Program-made: the position numbers and the translations under genes | Notes under the pieces: generated by a model | Databases searched by the model: none | What the model was told of the DNA's origin: nothing | Seen by the model: the letters and a program-made list of their open reading frames with translations, nothing else | In this document: one piece after another, positions 8,338 to 20,159 of the stretch | How positions within the stretch are numbered: the first letter of the stretch is position 1 | Layout of the letters: the number at the start of each line of letters is the position of its first letter | From: Microglena sp. YARC | Taxonomy: Eukaryota > Chlorophyta > Chlorophyceae > Chlamydomonadales > Chlamydomonadaceae | Length of the DNA: 64,000 nt | NCBI GenBank assembly: GCA_022414725.1 | Contig: CM039466.1 | Span: 36,170,447-36,234,446 of the forward strand | Direction of reading: 5' to 3'

Positions 8338-8400
8338 AGAGTCTCATACACCCTCGCGGTGTCAAGTAGACTTTAACATGTAATGTAATGTAATGTAATG
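8338..8400 (+). repeat. LINE-type 3' tail with (TAATG)n
   Basis: AGAGTCTCATACACCCTCGC through GACTTTAACATG and four TAATG units. It is the same sequence, in the sense direction, as the 3' end of the minus-strand LINE at 52316-52378. It directly follows the Fanzor fragment. Confidence 0.8.
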
Positions 8401-8429
8401 TCCGGCGATCGATTGTACCGCCAGCACTA

Positions 8430-8608
8430 AATGGGCGTTCCTGCCTCCCGGCCGATTTTTTAAAATTTCTAATCAGGATTGAGCCTCCTGAACGACTCTC
8501 TAGCTGAGACATCAGCACCAAGGGAATCACAATTCCGCTCCATACCATGTTTTGCAGCCAGTTCAAAATCGGCCGGGAGGCAGGAACCCCATTCTCATTT
8601 GACCCATT
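8430..8608. mobile_element. MITE with ~30-bp terminal inverted repeats
   Basis: The ends are AATGGGCGTTCCTGCCTCCC and its complement, flanked by ACTA on both sides (8426-8429 and 8609-8612), a 4-bp target duplication. The right end carries about 13 extra bases here that the other copies lack. Other copies: 28124-28326 (assembly duplicate, noisy) and 47668-47833 (clean, 166 bp). It is non-coding; no partner transposase with these ends is visible. Confidence 0.8.
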
Positions 8609-8612
8609 ACTA

Positions 8613-10160
8613 CACAGGATTTGGGTGATGGGGGGCTTATGCCACTCACTACGTTTACACTCGTTTTTAGAGGAACGGCGACCACTCTCATCAAGGACGG
8701 CGGCATCTGTGTCGAGTCGAGTCACAGAGTCAAATGGCGACATTGCTCGCATCACCGACTTCTGCGGAACGCGCGCAACACTGCTGTCGAGTCTCTTTTC
8801 CGCGACAGAGCGACCGACATCTCGCACCTGGCGGCGCACCTGTGTTGTGTCAAAAAGCCGAAAGGTACCTCGATACTGTAAAATACGATATCACTCACGA
8901 TGACGGAAAAACCCGCCATCATGGAGGGGATTAAAGTAAATCGCAGCAACGGTGTTTCTGCGTTGATCACATGCCAAGCAGAGGTCTGCTAGACAATAGA
9001 TCTCGTATATCGATAGGGGATTCGCGGAGTATCATTATCGATAATTTACGCATAACGCATTGAAAAGGCATCTGATCATTCTTGCAGATGGGCGTCAGAT
9101 CGTGAAGAAAATTGAAGGTGAGATAGTCTTCTCAACCATGTGGATGTGTTCACTACGATCAGCATGACAAAATCATCCGGGCTCAACTACGGAAAAAACG
9201 GCCTTATCGGATTTTCCCAGAACCTCAGGAACGTCAACCATGTGTTAATCGGAATCTGCACCATGTTTGACTAGAGATGACAACAGAGACACTCAAGGCA
9301 GGATTGCTGCTCTGATCACTGAAAGAGGTGGATAGGGTTGAGGAGGAGACTGTGTGAATGAGTTAACAACAATGTGTTCGGTGCGTTATTTTTTAGAATA
9401 AAACAAGACAGTTTTCATTCATAATGTAATAGCAAACAAGTGTCAACTGACACTTCTCAACTCAAGGACATTCAAATATTTGTCGCGAATGAGCTGGGAA
9501 AAATGTTCTTGGCACTAGAGAGAGCAATACAAAGAAATACTAATTTCTTCCTCTGACACTTTTTCTGGAACTTCTGTTATGGGTGATGCTTATCTTACAG
9601 CTCGCTGACTAGAAAAAAGGAAGAAAAAATCCGGATGTAGATGCAAAACGATTGGCAACATTTTGTCAACAAATGCAAAGATTTGCTCGTGTATTCAAGG
9701 ATCGGTTGATGATCTGGGAAAAAGCAGTTGTCCTCTGTAAAAGAAGCAAGTAAAAGACACCAGATGTTGGATGTGGTGTTTATCACGATAAATTCGTCTT
9801 CTCCCAACACAACTTTTACCGAACTATTTATATATTGTTGCCAACAATTGGAGGAGAACCGTATCACACTAAACAAGCGGCGGAGCCCCTTTTCACCTCC
9901 CCCCAGCGGAGCGCCGGGGGCTACCGGAGGGGAGCCCCCACAAAGGAGCCCGCGAGGAACCGAGACGGGTGGGCGACGAGACGCAGACCATGGAGGGGAG
10001 CCCACAGTTCACATGCATGAGACACACTGGATTGATCTGATGGTTAACCCTAAAACCTCTCGATGGGAGCGTGGTGACAAACAACGGAGATGACGACGAT
10101 ATGGCGACATCATGTGGGTCAAGATTTCAGGGGATCGTGAATGAATAAAAAAATGTTGAA
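8613..10160. other. No confident gene; repeats and short remnants
   Basis: It holds a diverged CAAGCAGA hairpin unit with a TCGTATATCGATAGGG tail (8968-9020, also at 46525-46570). There is a possible short remnant at 9169-9282 (TKSSGLNYGKNGLIGF). A block at 9605-9760 encodes KNPDVDAKRLATFVNKCKDL in its 56041-56190 copy. The GC-rich repeat occupies 9878-10020. Frames differ between the two assembly copies, so I call no CDS. Confidence 0.5.
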
Positions 10161-10985
10161 TTTAATACTTGGCCATCTCAATCGAAGAAACAAATGGGCG
10201 AAGTTCAATATGGTCGATCCTGAGATCTGGATTTCGGCGGGGGCCCTTCAAACGGAGTCGTGCGCATAATGAAAACAGGAGAATTTCGCTCATTGTGGTG
10301 CCCGCTCCTCCACGCCATCAAACGCCAGGCACCGAGAATACGGTTTTCCTCCCCAAATGTGCGGATGTGGACGACATTGTGGACTTGTGTACCCGACCAT
10401 TGAATCGATTGATGACCCGCGCAAGAGTGAGTGAGTGAGTGTGTGTGTAAGTGAATGTGTGTAAGCAGTGAGCGTGAGTGAGTGAGTGTGTGAGAGCAAC
10501 AAACGCGACACGATGCCACGATTGCCAACAATTTCTTAATCAGGAAACCTGGTCTTCAAATTCGTATTTTTAGAGGCACATGGAGCGAAGACCACTTCTG
10601 AACACATGCACACCGATTTGAATCCGGTTACAAGATTACCACTATGATGGGCTGAACAACACAGTGCGTCAACCTGTCCCGGGATTCAATGTCATTGACT
10701 GTATGCAGTGAATCATGTACATCACACCAATCATGCGTGCTCCAGAATCCTTCGAAAAATTGGTTTGCAAGAGGGGCATTACAGTTGTTCTAAAATAAAG
10801 TGGGGACACCCTTATAATCATCCAGACTGCAGATCGTTGCTTTTGGGGCAACGTTGGGGGGTGCAGCAGGTTGAAGAGGTTCTCGAAGATATTCCGAGTA
10901 GCCTCTTGGTAAACCGTTCAACCGTCTGTTCCCCATATCGAGTATCAGGGAAAGGTGGGGGGTGGGGAACCGGGCTTTCAACCAA
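10161..10985. other. Unassigned region with GTGA-rich microsatellite
   Basis: Short frames on both strands do not agree between this copy and 29750-30600. A (GTGAGTGA)n-like tract lies at 10428-10497. Downstream, near 10700-10950, a plus-strand fragment reads IIQTADLFLLAQ in the second copy, but the minus strand is also open, and I cannot decide which is real. Confidence 0.4.
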
Positions 10986-10989
10986 GTAG

Positions 10990-13340
10990 TGATGTGATCG
11001 AGGAACTTCTCGGCGCGTCTCGGCGAAACGCGCAGAGAGGACGCTCTCTCCCAAAGACTTGGTGAAGTGTAAGCATCAGGATGTTCCTGGCAAGCGTTCA
11101 CATCGCCGTCCAGCCAAATGTCCCAAGTCTTCCCGCAATGAAGCCATACCACCGCTCTGTTGGCGTGGCGCTCCGCTTTGACTGCTTTTGCAGTGGAGAA
11201 TCTTATGAATCCGCTTGCGTCCTTCTGTACATTCCAACCTGTACCGGTCTTGCTTCTTACGATGAGTGAGTGCCACCATGTTGCAAAGGTGGTTTCTCAC
11301 AGCAGCTGCATCGTTGAGATGTTCTGAACTCATCGATGTCCTCCATGATGACCGTTTTCTCGGCTACGAAGCTCGAAACGAATAGCTGGAGAGGGCCCAC
11401 AAGTCCGCCCTAGAGATTGGCGTCGCCCCCAAGACCTTTCCAATCACCAAACCCGACGAGTACCTTAGCGCTCTTCTCTCTCGGAGCTACGAAGTCAGCA
11501 ATCTCAACAATGAGTTTCTGTTTCTATGCAAGTACCTGCGAAAGCGGAGGTTTCGGGTACCCCCTGGAAGCACGATGGGGCAAGAAGGATTGGGGCGGCA
11601 CCCATGTAGAATCTGGCGTACGCACCAATCTGTTCAGAACTCGAAGAGTCTCTATCCGGAATGATACCACCGACGATATCAGCACGTCTCGAGGTTCCAA
11701 ACGTCAGTTTGACGCTGAGACTTGAAGATCAGACCCTTTGCGATAATATTGCCGCCGAGCTGTACGATCTGGTACCTCCGTTGAGAGTCCTGTTTACAGT
11801 CACGATATCAGTAACACCCGTGTCTACCGCAGCCACGACCACAACTTGTCAAGAGAGGATACCTCCCATACAATGCCACCCCTCGTCTGTCTGTCAACAT
11901 ACTCATGCGCGCCCGCGTAAGAGAACGCGTCTGCAGGCATCGAACATGTCAGACACGTAGGCTTATTCATCAAGATGCTGACTGCAAAGCCGTCTGTCAC
12001 ACAATGCGGTAACCGAACTTCCGAGAAACTGTCTCCACTTTCTTGAGGGTTTGCGAAGCGCTCCCATATTCCTTGATGTTTTTGGAAAGCAACGTCTGCC
12101 TTGCATGAATCGAAGTGGCACTCCGTTGACCATATAGAGAAAAAAGGCCATTTTCGAAAATCGGAATGTGCGACAAGTGTGAATCCAGATTTGTAAGGCA
12201 ACAACGAGAATGTGCAGATGTTTTTCGTTTTTCGTTTTTCGTTTTTCTTCGATGGTCTCCGACAATATCTTGTGGTACAGAGGCAGGGTCATGTGAGCCC
12301 GAGACGCAAAAGTGTTTCCGGATGGTAAAGGTAGAACCCCCCTGAGAACAGAATGCCACGTCGCGTGCAAAGAAGCGTTTTCGCGTCCACCCTAAGGTTC
12401 TTCGAGGAGAAGCCAAGCTTCGCTCAAACTTTTCAAGCCTCTCTTGAAGTTTAGTCAACCTAACACGCAAAGGGGATCCTTCTGGTTCCTTCCTACCAAC
12501 CCTCTTCTTCGCAAGAGCAACTGCACTTTTTTCCGATCGAATCTAGCTGTTGGAAGCTTGGTTGCAGCTTGGTTGTATGAGGGCTCATCTTGAAGATGAC
12601 GTCGAAGATTCTTTGTAGGGCACTTGATCACTGCAGCCACGATGTCCGACCGCAGGCGCTTTGCAATCTGTGGGTACTTCCACTTCAAGTAAGTCGTTAT
12701 GCGTCGCTCAAGTCCCGTGGTCCAAAGATGGTTTAGAGGCCATTGTGGCCATGAGAATAGACAGGTCTGCAATGATCTGGTTCTTCACTTTCCCCCGAAT
12801 GTCAACTTTGGATTGCCCCGGCTCTCTTAACAAGTCGAACAGAAGCCGACTACTCTCGAAGTCTTCGCCAAGAGTCGACACCCCTTACATTTGTTTGGTA
12901 CTGACTGCAATAAGGCACCCGGTAGAAGAAGTTGCGAATTTACAGGAGGGACAGCGATACCATTCTCAAAAAGACGAGCAATGTGGAAATTTGCGAAAAT
13001 ATAATCCTCTCAAGCAACTTGTTCATGTCCAGTACCAGTGTGTCTATTCTTTTTACGAAGCCAATCATGGGAATAAAGGTACTCAATTTCATCTTGACCA
13101 CACCAAATCGCTTGCCCAGGTGCCACACTCCTCGTCTTCCTCCCCTTCATAATCGACAAGTTCTTGCAACGTCATCATGTTGGTCAGCCTCATGTACCAA
13201 CGATGATGACTCGCCGATCCCATTCTCCATCACAAATTGTACCCGAAAACGTTTTGATGTAATCTGGATCTGCAGACAGGCTCTTCTCGTATTAATCATA
13301 TATTTTGAAAAGTCTTTATACCTCCACATTTCTAGAAACA
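10990..13340 (-). pseudogene. Fanzor nuclease, near full length but frameshifted
   Basis: Segments in order on the minus strand: MWRYKDFSKYMINT (near 13320); LFDLLREPGQSKVDI and NQIIADLSILMATMAS (12840-12740); LERRITTYLKWKYPQIAKRL; FSLLPYKSGF (near 12200); VTDGFAVSILMNKP (near 12000, the family's TDG box); AVDTGVTDIVT (near 11820, RuvC-I aspartate); DIDEFRTSQRCSCC (near 11335, zinc ribbon); HCGKTWD and DVNAC (11145-11070, RuvC-III). This is the full domain order of Fanzor, the eukaryotic and viral TnpB relative that cleaves DNA with a guide RNA. At least six frame changes interrupt it. The second assembly copy (30610-32889) has different breaks, so the true gene may be intact. An IS630-like transposase remnant lies just upstream. 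Confidence 0.75.
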
Positions 13341-13399
13341 CAACATATTTGCATTAAGTAATCGAAATTACAGGTTGACGTCAATGGGACATGATGCCC

Positions 13400-14050
13400 T
13401 GTTAGTCTCTCTTCATGCTTCCAAATATTTGTTCAATCGCATTAGCTCTGCGGGCAATAAGGAGGGGTGAACACAAAGCTTCTAACCCTTTGCATTCGGA
13501 TATATCCTTTATTTCTGAAGAATGGTGAACCGAATATTATCCATGACGAATCGTGGTGTTATTTGGGATTGACCAAAGTTTTAAAGAATTTAATGAAATC
13601 TTCTTTTTTTACAATTGTGCTCCAATAACTGATAATCTATTATCCCTGAGATGAAATAGCGAGTAATAAAGTGAACTTCACACGACGGAGGGATTTACTC
13701 ATTGTCTTCGTAGTTAATCTAGAAACCGATCTTGCTGTATCCATATTTGCTGTGTTCGCCAGCGTAAAATCCTGCTTCGTCGATACAAACAACGTTAGAG
13801 CTTTCTCTGTACTTGTCACAAAAACATTCTACATTTTCTTTTGAATGTCCGTAGAGAACTGTTGGGGAAACGCCTTCTTCCTAGAAAAGTCCACATTGTT
13901 TTATGTGTCTCGATGCCGTACTGATCGATAATCTCACATTACAACTCTTGCAAATTATACCGACCAAAATCCTTGCATGTTATGAAGGGGTTCCTCTGCA
14001 ATATTGTTGGATATCGTGGAACGTAAAAGCATGGACAATTCTTCCTCTTT
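13400..14050 (-). pseudogene. IS630/Tc1-like DDE transposase remnant (family B)
   Basis: Minus-strand segments, clearer in the second copy: STASRHIKQCGFSRRRRF (DNA-binding part), VVCIDEAGFYAG and YGYSKIG (first catalytic aspartate region), then RLSVIGAQLVKKEDFIKFF and TTIVMDNI (second catalytic aspartate). The third acidic residue falls in degraded sequence. Several frame changes. It differs from family A (14678-15067 and 58962-59705). Confidence 0.6.
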
Positions 14051-14122
14051 CGTTTTTTAAACGCTTACTTTTTATATTTGAGAACAACTGTATACATCAA
14101 TAAATGCCCAACGCAGCCCATC

Positions 14123-14660
14123 ATGGTCAGCAGCCACTATGAATTGTTGGGGGTGGGCAGCAGACACTGCAACGACAGAGGAGATTCGGCGAGCATACCG
14201 GCAAGCAGCTCTGAAATGGCATCCGGACAAATGGGCAACATCTCCTGACAGCCAACGGGATGCTGCTCAGGAGCTTTTCAAAACTGTTGTGCGCGTCTTA
14301 CGAAGCGTTGAGTGATCCTGACAAGCGTGAAGCGTATGACCGCCAACACACGCCCGTTACAGCCAGCATCAATGGAGGATGCGTGGGTGGTGTTTTCCCG
14401 TGTTGTAATAGAGAGTGTAAAAGAGGAAATGCAGATATCGGATGATACGGCACCCACGGTGTTGAAGCTTATTGCTAGCCTGTTGCTGCCAGCATCCGGG
14501 TTCTACTTCGGTGGGCTGTCTGGGTGTTTGCCAGCAACGCCCTGAGCATTTTGTTGATCAACCCTCATGGATTGACCAAACGTCTGGCGCAACATGACAC
14601 CCGAGCAGAAGAGGGAATTTCAGGCAGCAGTGTTCTGCCTGGCAAGGCAGAGGAGTGAGG
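14123..14660 (+). pseudogene. J-domain (DnaJ-like) protein, frameshifted
   Basis: It starts MVSSHYELLG; then, across frame changes, EEIRRAYRQAALKWHPDKW with the HPD motif needed to stimulate Hsp70, and ASYEALSDPDKREAYDRQ closing the J domain. A C-terminal part follows (EDAWVVFSRVVIESVKEEM, LLLPASGFYFGGLSG) with a glycine-rich hydrophobic stretch that could be a membrane segment. Breaks fall in G and T runs and differ from the second copy (33606-34150). This suggests sequencing error on an intact co-chaperone gene of ~180 residues. Confidence 0.7.
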
Positions 14661-14677
14661 GGGCGTAGAGGTTTTTC

Positions 14678-15128
14678 ATGGCTCGAGGGAGACGGGCAAA
14701 ACTGTGGAAAACTGTCGCATCCACACCGTCCGTCCGTCCGTCCGGCAAACGTTTAAATATCCAAATTTCTAGGACATTACGAATGTCCAAATTGACACTA
14801 ATTGCTGCCGTTTCTGCTAAAGGTATCGTTCATTATAAGATCCTTGGTCACAATTGCAAGAAAGTCGACTTTGTACAGTTTGTATCTGAGTTACATGTAC
14901 AGCGGGGTACAGTCGCTGTCCTTGACAATATCCAGTTCCATCATTCAAAGGAGACGATTTCTATGTTCGATTCTGTAGGAATACGACCACTCTTTGTACC
15001 TCCTTACAGTCCAGAGTTTAACGCTATTGAGAATGTCTGTATTTACGAGATCGGTTACAAATCTTGAATTGGTCAACTTTTCAGAATCCCCAAATTATAA
15101 GGTGTCCCAATATCACATGTCCCTAGCT
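14678..15128 (+). pseudogene. Tc1/mariner-like transposase fragment (family A), 3' part
   Basis: KLTLIAAVSAKGIVHYKI, then VAVLDNIQFHHSK (second catalytic aspartate), VPPYSPEFNAIENV (third catalytic residue E). It then jumps directly to the last residues (KIGYKS-like). Compared with 59396-59640 an internal stretch of ~75 codons is missing, so this is a deletion derivative. The element's right end (TTGGTCAACTTTTCAGAATC...CCCTAGCTG) runs to 15128 and is followed by TA. A (CCGT)n tract at ~14725 precedes the frame. Confidence 0.7.
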
Positions 15129-15130
15129 GT

Positions 15131-15595
15131 ATGGGTGCAGCACCCCAGAACAAGGCAGAAATCTGCGTATATTGTCCGGAAGGGGAGGTGCGACTAAGCG
15201 CGTTGCTTGGAAACGCTGAGCTGCCCGGAAGCGGGGTGATAGGGTTGACGCTAAGGGTACCAGATGGTGGCACACTAATGTTGGACAGTGGTGAAGCATG
15301 CACGCATGTGCAGAAACTATGGTTGGAGGGGCCGGTGCCAGTTGTTGTGCACACGGCGTATAACGCACGCAATTACAAAGGGGTGTCCGCAGGGCTGCGT
15401 GGGCAGGCAATTGTGTTGGCATCGGTGTTTCCGAATTTGGAGAGTTTGTACGTCAAGTATGTGAATTACGAAGTAGATTGGCATGGCTGGGCAACTTCCG
15501 CGTTCGGGCTGCGGGAGCAAGTCATTTGGACATATGAGAACATAGTTCGTGCATTAGAATTTCCAGCGGACTGCAAGGCAGAGTTGAACGGCTAA
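15131..15595 (+). CDS. Hypothetical protein, 154 aa
   Basis: A clean frame starting on an ATG at the right border of the preceding transposon, so the true gene may once have started upstream. Segments such as PGSGVIGLTLRVPDGGTLML and FPNLESLYVKYVNYEVDWHGW suggest a beta-rich globular protein; I do not recognise it. The second copy (34629-35086) has frameshifts. Downstream, 15604-15843 continues open in another frame (FGGKTRQFTWHIGYYDPAHV) and could be the true C-terminus after a one-base error at the stop. Confidence 0.5.
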   Translation: MGAAPQNKAEICVYCPEGEVRLSALLGNAELPGSGVIGLTLRVPDGGTLMLDSGEACTHVQKLWLEGPVPVVVHTAYNARNYKGVSAGLRGQAIVLASVFPNLESLYVKYVNYEVDWHGWATSAFGLREQVIWTYENIVRALEFPADCKAELNG

Positions 15596-15865
15596 TCAGC
15601 CATTACCAAACGGATCCCATTGGAACGCTACAATTCATACGCGAGGCGTTGCAGTTTGGCGGGAAGACACGGCAATTCACATGGCATATTGGCTACTACG
15701 ACCCGGCCCACGTCTCACTCCTGGATTCCGTTACACTCAGACCGGTCAAATGGGGCAGAGTAGGAATATCTCATGGCGCCCATCTTTGTCAGTACCAGCC
15801 CATCCCGGAAAGCCCAGATCGCGGATCCGCGTATGGATCTTAAACACGTTGGCTTGTGTCAATGA

Positions 15866-16252
15866 GATGCTACCCCAACCAAAGCACACGCCGTTCCTAT
15901 ACTCCGCAATATGTTAGGAGTCATAAGCAACAACGTCATCAGGCTAGGAGAACGACAACAACTTTTGCCTGAGACGGTCCCTCAGACGCATGACGGGCAG
16001 TAGCTTCATTGTCAGCACGGTCCTCAGCCTCACGCCGGGCAGTAGCTTCATTGTCGGCACGGTCCTCAGCCTTTCACGCCGTGCAGTAGCTTCATTGTCG
16101 GCACGGTCCTCAGCCTTCACGCCGGGCAGTAGTTTCATTGTCGGCACGGTCCTCAGCCTCACGCCGGGCAGTAGCTTCATTTTCAGCACGACGGTGGAAG
16201 TATATGAAAAGCGCAATGGTTGTTGCAACCGCTATAATAAGGTTGGGTACAT
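15866..16252 (-). pseudogene. Membrane-anchored coiled-coil protein (assembly copy of 35348-35734)
   Basis: Same gene as 35348-35734 with several one-base insertions (for example in the GTCCCTCAGAC and CCTTTCACG stretches) that break the 14-residue repeat frame. Confidence 0.6.
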
Positions 16253-16429
16253 GTTGTTGACCTCCTGCGAGGAAAAGAAAGGCAATCAATCGCTTTCCAT
16301 GTATTGTGGGGGAAATTATGTGGCACAGTGAACGCGCAAATGCACTTCCTTTATCAATGTCTTTACCGATCAACAATCCAATGGTGTACACTAGGACAAG
16401 GGAATTATGTTACGCAGAATCAATTCTTT

Positions 16430-16735
16430 TGATTACCTCAAATCCGAAAGCATCCTTTACCTTTATGACGAAAGAACAGCAAGAGATGCGAATGGATTCT
16501 ATTTTTAATGACGCCTTTGAGAACTCTATGACCACATCCGATTTTGTAGGTTTATTTCCGGTTTGTACACTTTTTTAGTGGGGTTTGAGATCCACCTCGA
16601 GACTGTCATTGGCTTACATTCGCAAGTATAGCCACTCTCCTCAAACTTTGTTGCAGCAATGTGTACATGTGTACAACAATCGACCGTCTGTCCAATGTAC
16701 ATAGAGAATTTGAATTGATTCAAATATTACTGTAA
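16430..16735 (-). pseudogene. Tc1/mariner-like transposase N-terminal fragment, copy 1
   Basis: Noisy version of 35886-36186: the helix-turn-helix stretch is broken by extra bases. Confidence 0.55.
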
Positions 16736-16878
16736 CATTATTAACCGGTGCGTCTGAGTGTAACAATCCACGGGGCAGTGTCCATTCACGTCAGCATTCG
16801 CTCCTCTCTTGGGGGCTGGCCAACACGTAGAGGTCCTGCGGGGGCGGGTGACATATATTTATTTAAGGAAAACAATCA

Positions 16879-17247
16879 TCACAATACATGCTGATCCAAA
16901 TGAGATGCTACCCCAACCAAAGCACACGCCGTCCTATACTCCGCAATATGTTTAGGAGTCGTAGCAACAACGTCATCAGGCGAGAACGACAACAACTCTT
17001 GCCTGAGACGGTCCTCAGACGCATGACGGGCAGTAGCTTCATTGTCGGCACGGTCCTCAGCCTCACGCCGGGCAGTTAGCTTCATTGTCGGCACGGTCCT
17101 CAGCCTCACGCCGGGCAGTAGTTTCATTGTCGGCACGGTCCCTCAGGCCTCACCGCCGGGCAGTAGCTTCATTTTCAGCACGACGGTGGGAAGTATATGA
17201 AAAAGCGCAATGGTTGTTGCAACCGCTATAATAAGGGTTGGGTACAT
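16879..17247 (-). pseudogene. Membrane-anchored coiled-coil protein (assembly copy of 36346-36708)
   Basis: Same gene as 36346-36708 with small insertions in the repeat region. Confidence 0.55.
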
Positions 17248-17854
17248 GTTGTTTGACCTCCTCGCGATTATTTCAACAAAAAATAAGACTCATCAATCAA
17301 TCGCTTTCCATGTATGTGGGGGGAAATTATGTGGCACAGTGAACGCGCAAATGCACTTCCTTTATCAATGTCTTTACCGATCAACAAATGTTTGAAGTGA
17401 TTTGAACCCGCTCGACTGACCAATACAATTGCCAGCAGATGTAACTGAGGCCGTATCCCCTACACATGTCGCCCCTTTGTATGTCAGAGACCCACCCAAG
17501 GAACGAGGCAGAGCACAGCCCTCTGCCAGAGCGACCTGAGGCATTCTGTGTTCCCTCGCCTCCCCCCAAAACCACAGTTTCCATCGAGGCGAGTGTGAGC
17601 GCTTAAAACACCGACCGACCCACCTGGGTTTGTCAAGCAGCTTGCCTTGTTATCCTTTGGGCCAGCTTTAAACTGCTGAAATACAGAGATGAAGGGCAAA
17701 AATATGTACTCGCTTTTAGATGATCTACCCATTGGGTTCACCGGTAAGGTGTCCCACAAATTGCGTCTTTCCGACTGTAGAGTGTAGTGATTCTCGTCTC
17801 CGCAGACGCGGACGACAGTTGGGATTTTGAGTCCGGTTGTCCGCAGAGCGTTTA

Positions 17855-19935
17855 AAATGGGATTGATTGATGATTCAGTGGGTTGTTCCGATTGAGCTTC
17901 TGACTTTAATTATAGGGATTGGTTTGATTCTTTCTTTTTTGCATTGTTGTTCGGCAAGTGGAGGAGTCGTGATCCACGTTTTTAACAATAGGGGTGGGTT
18001 GATGATTTCTTATTTATTTGTTGAAATAATTGTGTTCGCAGGGGTGTTCATGTGAACACGTTTAAATAGCGGAATAGGCATTCTTATTTTTTTGTTGAAA
18101 TTTGTTGTTTCCTATTGATGATTGATAGTGGAACTTATTTTTTTTCTTATTTTTTGTTGATTATAAGGTTGTTTCCATGTTCGTTTAAAATAGGATTGGT
18201 TGATGATCAGAGATTGGTTCCCAATTGAGAGTCTTTTCATAGGTGTTCAAGTGAACACGTTTAAAATAGGGATTGGTTGATGATTCTTATTTTTTGTTGA
18301 AATAATTGTTGTTCCCAAGATGGAGAGTCTTTTCATAGTGTTCATGTGAACACGTTTTTAAAATAGGGATGGTTGATGATTCTTATTTTTGGATTGAAAT
18401 AATTGTTGTTCCAGAGATGAAGAGTCTTTTCAGAGGTGTTCATGTGAACACGTTTAAAAGATTAGGGATGATTGATGATTCTTATTTTTTGTTGAAATAA
18501 TTGTTGTTGTCCAAGATGGAGAGTCTTTTTCAGAGGTGTCATGTGAAACACGTTTAAACATAGGGATTGTTGATGATTCTTATTTTTTGTTGAAATAATT
18601 GTTGTTCCCAAGATGGAAGAGTCTTTTCATAAAGGTGTTCATGTGACACGTGTTAAAATAGGGATTGGTTGGTGATTCTTATTTTTTTCTTAGAAATAAT
18701 TGTTGTTCCCAAGATGGAGAGTCTTTTCACGTTTAGGTGTTGACATGTGATAAACTTTTCACGTTTTGGGATTGATGTTCGATGATTCTTATTTTTTGTT
18801 GAAATAATTGTTTTCCCAGATGCAGAGTCTTTTCATAGGTGTTCATGTGAACACGTTTAAAATAGGAGATTGGATTGATGATTCTTTATTTTGTTGAAAT
18901 AATTGTTGTTCCCAAGATGGAGAGTCTCTTCAGAAGGTTTCATGTGAACACGTTTTAAAATAGGGATTGATTGATGATTCTAATTTTTTGTCTGAAATTA
19001 TTGTTGTTCCAAGATGGAGAGTCTTTTTCATAGGTGTTCATGTGAACACGTTTAAAATAGGATTGAGTGATGATTCTTATTTTTGTTGAATAATTCGTTG
19101 TTCAGAGATAAGTCTTTTCAGAGATTTCAATGTGAAACACGTTGAATTGATTGATGATCTTATTTTTTGGTTGAAAATAAATTGTTGTTGTTCCTCAAGA
19201 TGGAGAGTCTTTTCATAGTGTCAAACACGTTTAAAATAGGGGATTGATTGATGATTCTTATTTTTTGTTGAATAATTGTTGTTCCCAAGATGAGAGTCTT
19301 CATAGGTGTTCATGTGAACACGTTTAAAATAGGGGATTGGTGATGATTCTTATTTTTTGTTGAAATAATTGTTGTTCCCAAGATGGAGAGTCCTTTCATA
19401 GGTGTTCGTGTGAACACGTTTAAAATAGGGATGGTTTGATGATTCTTATTTTTTGTTGAAATAATTGTTGTTCTCCAGAGATGGAGAGTCTTTTCATAGG
19501 TGTTCATGTGAACACGTTTAAAATAGGGAATTGATTGATGATTCTTATTTTTTGTTGAAATAATTGTTGTTCCCAAGATGGAGAGGTCTTTTTCAGAGGT
19601 GTTCATGTGAACACGTTTTAAAATAGGGATTGATTGATGATTCTTATTTGTTTAGTTGGAAATAATTGTTGTTCCCAAGCTGGAGAGTCTTTCATAGGTG
19701 TCATGTGAACACGTTTTAAATAGGGATTGGTTGATGAGTCTTTATTTTTTGTTGAAAATAATTGTTGTTCAGAGATGAAGAGTCTTTTCAGAGGTGTCAT
19801 GTGAACACGTTAAAATAGGGATTGATTGATGATTCTTATTTTTTGTTGAAATAATTGTTGTTCCCAAAGATGGAGAGTCTTTTTCATAGAGGTGTTCATG
19901 TGAACACGTTTAAAATAGGATTGATTGATGTGAGA
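17855..19935. repeat. 96-bp satellite array, noisy copy
   Basis: About 20 irregular units of the satellite described at 37304-39075, with many one-base differences and some short units. The irregularity rises towards the downstream gap, as expected for an uncorrected contig end. Confidence 0.8.
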
Positions 19936-20159
19936 CATTCTCAGCATTTCTTCATACATTTTTCGGTCAATCAAATGAATTCATGGCGACCCGTTGTGGT
20001 TGACCAAGCATTGATCGATGCCTAGCACCGAGAGCGAGCTAGGGGGAGTTGCCGTGACCCCTTGTGGAAGACTACAATGTCACAAACATAAGGGGGTTCT
20101 CTCCTCATGGAGAAATGAATGAAGACACAAGCGGAGGTCTCACCCCAAGGGAGCGTTGA

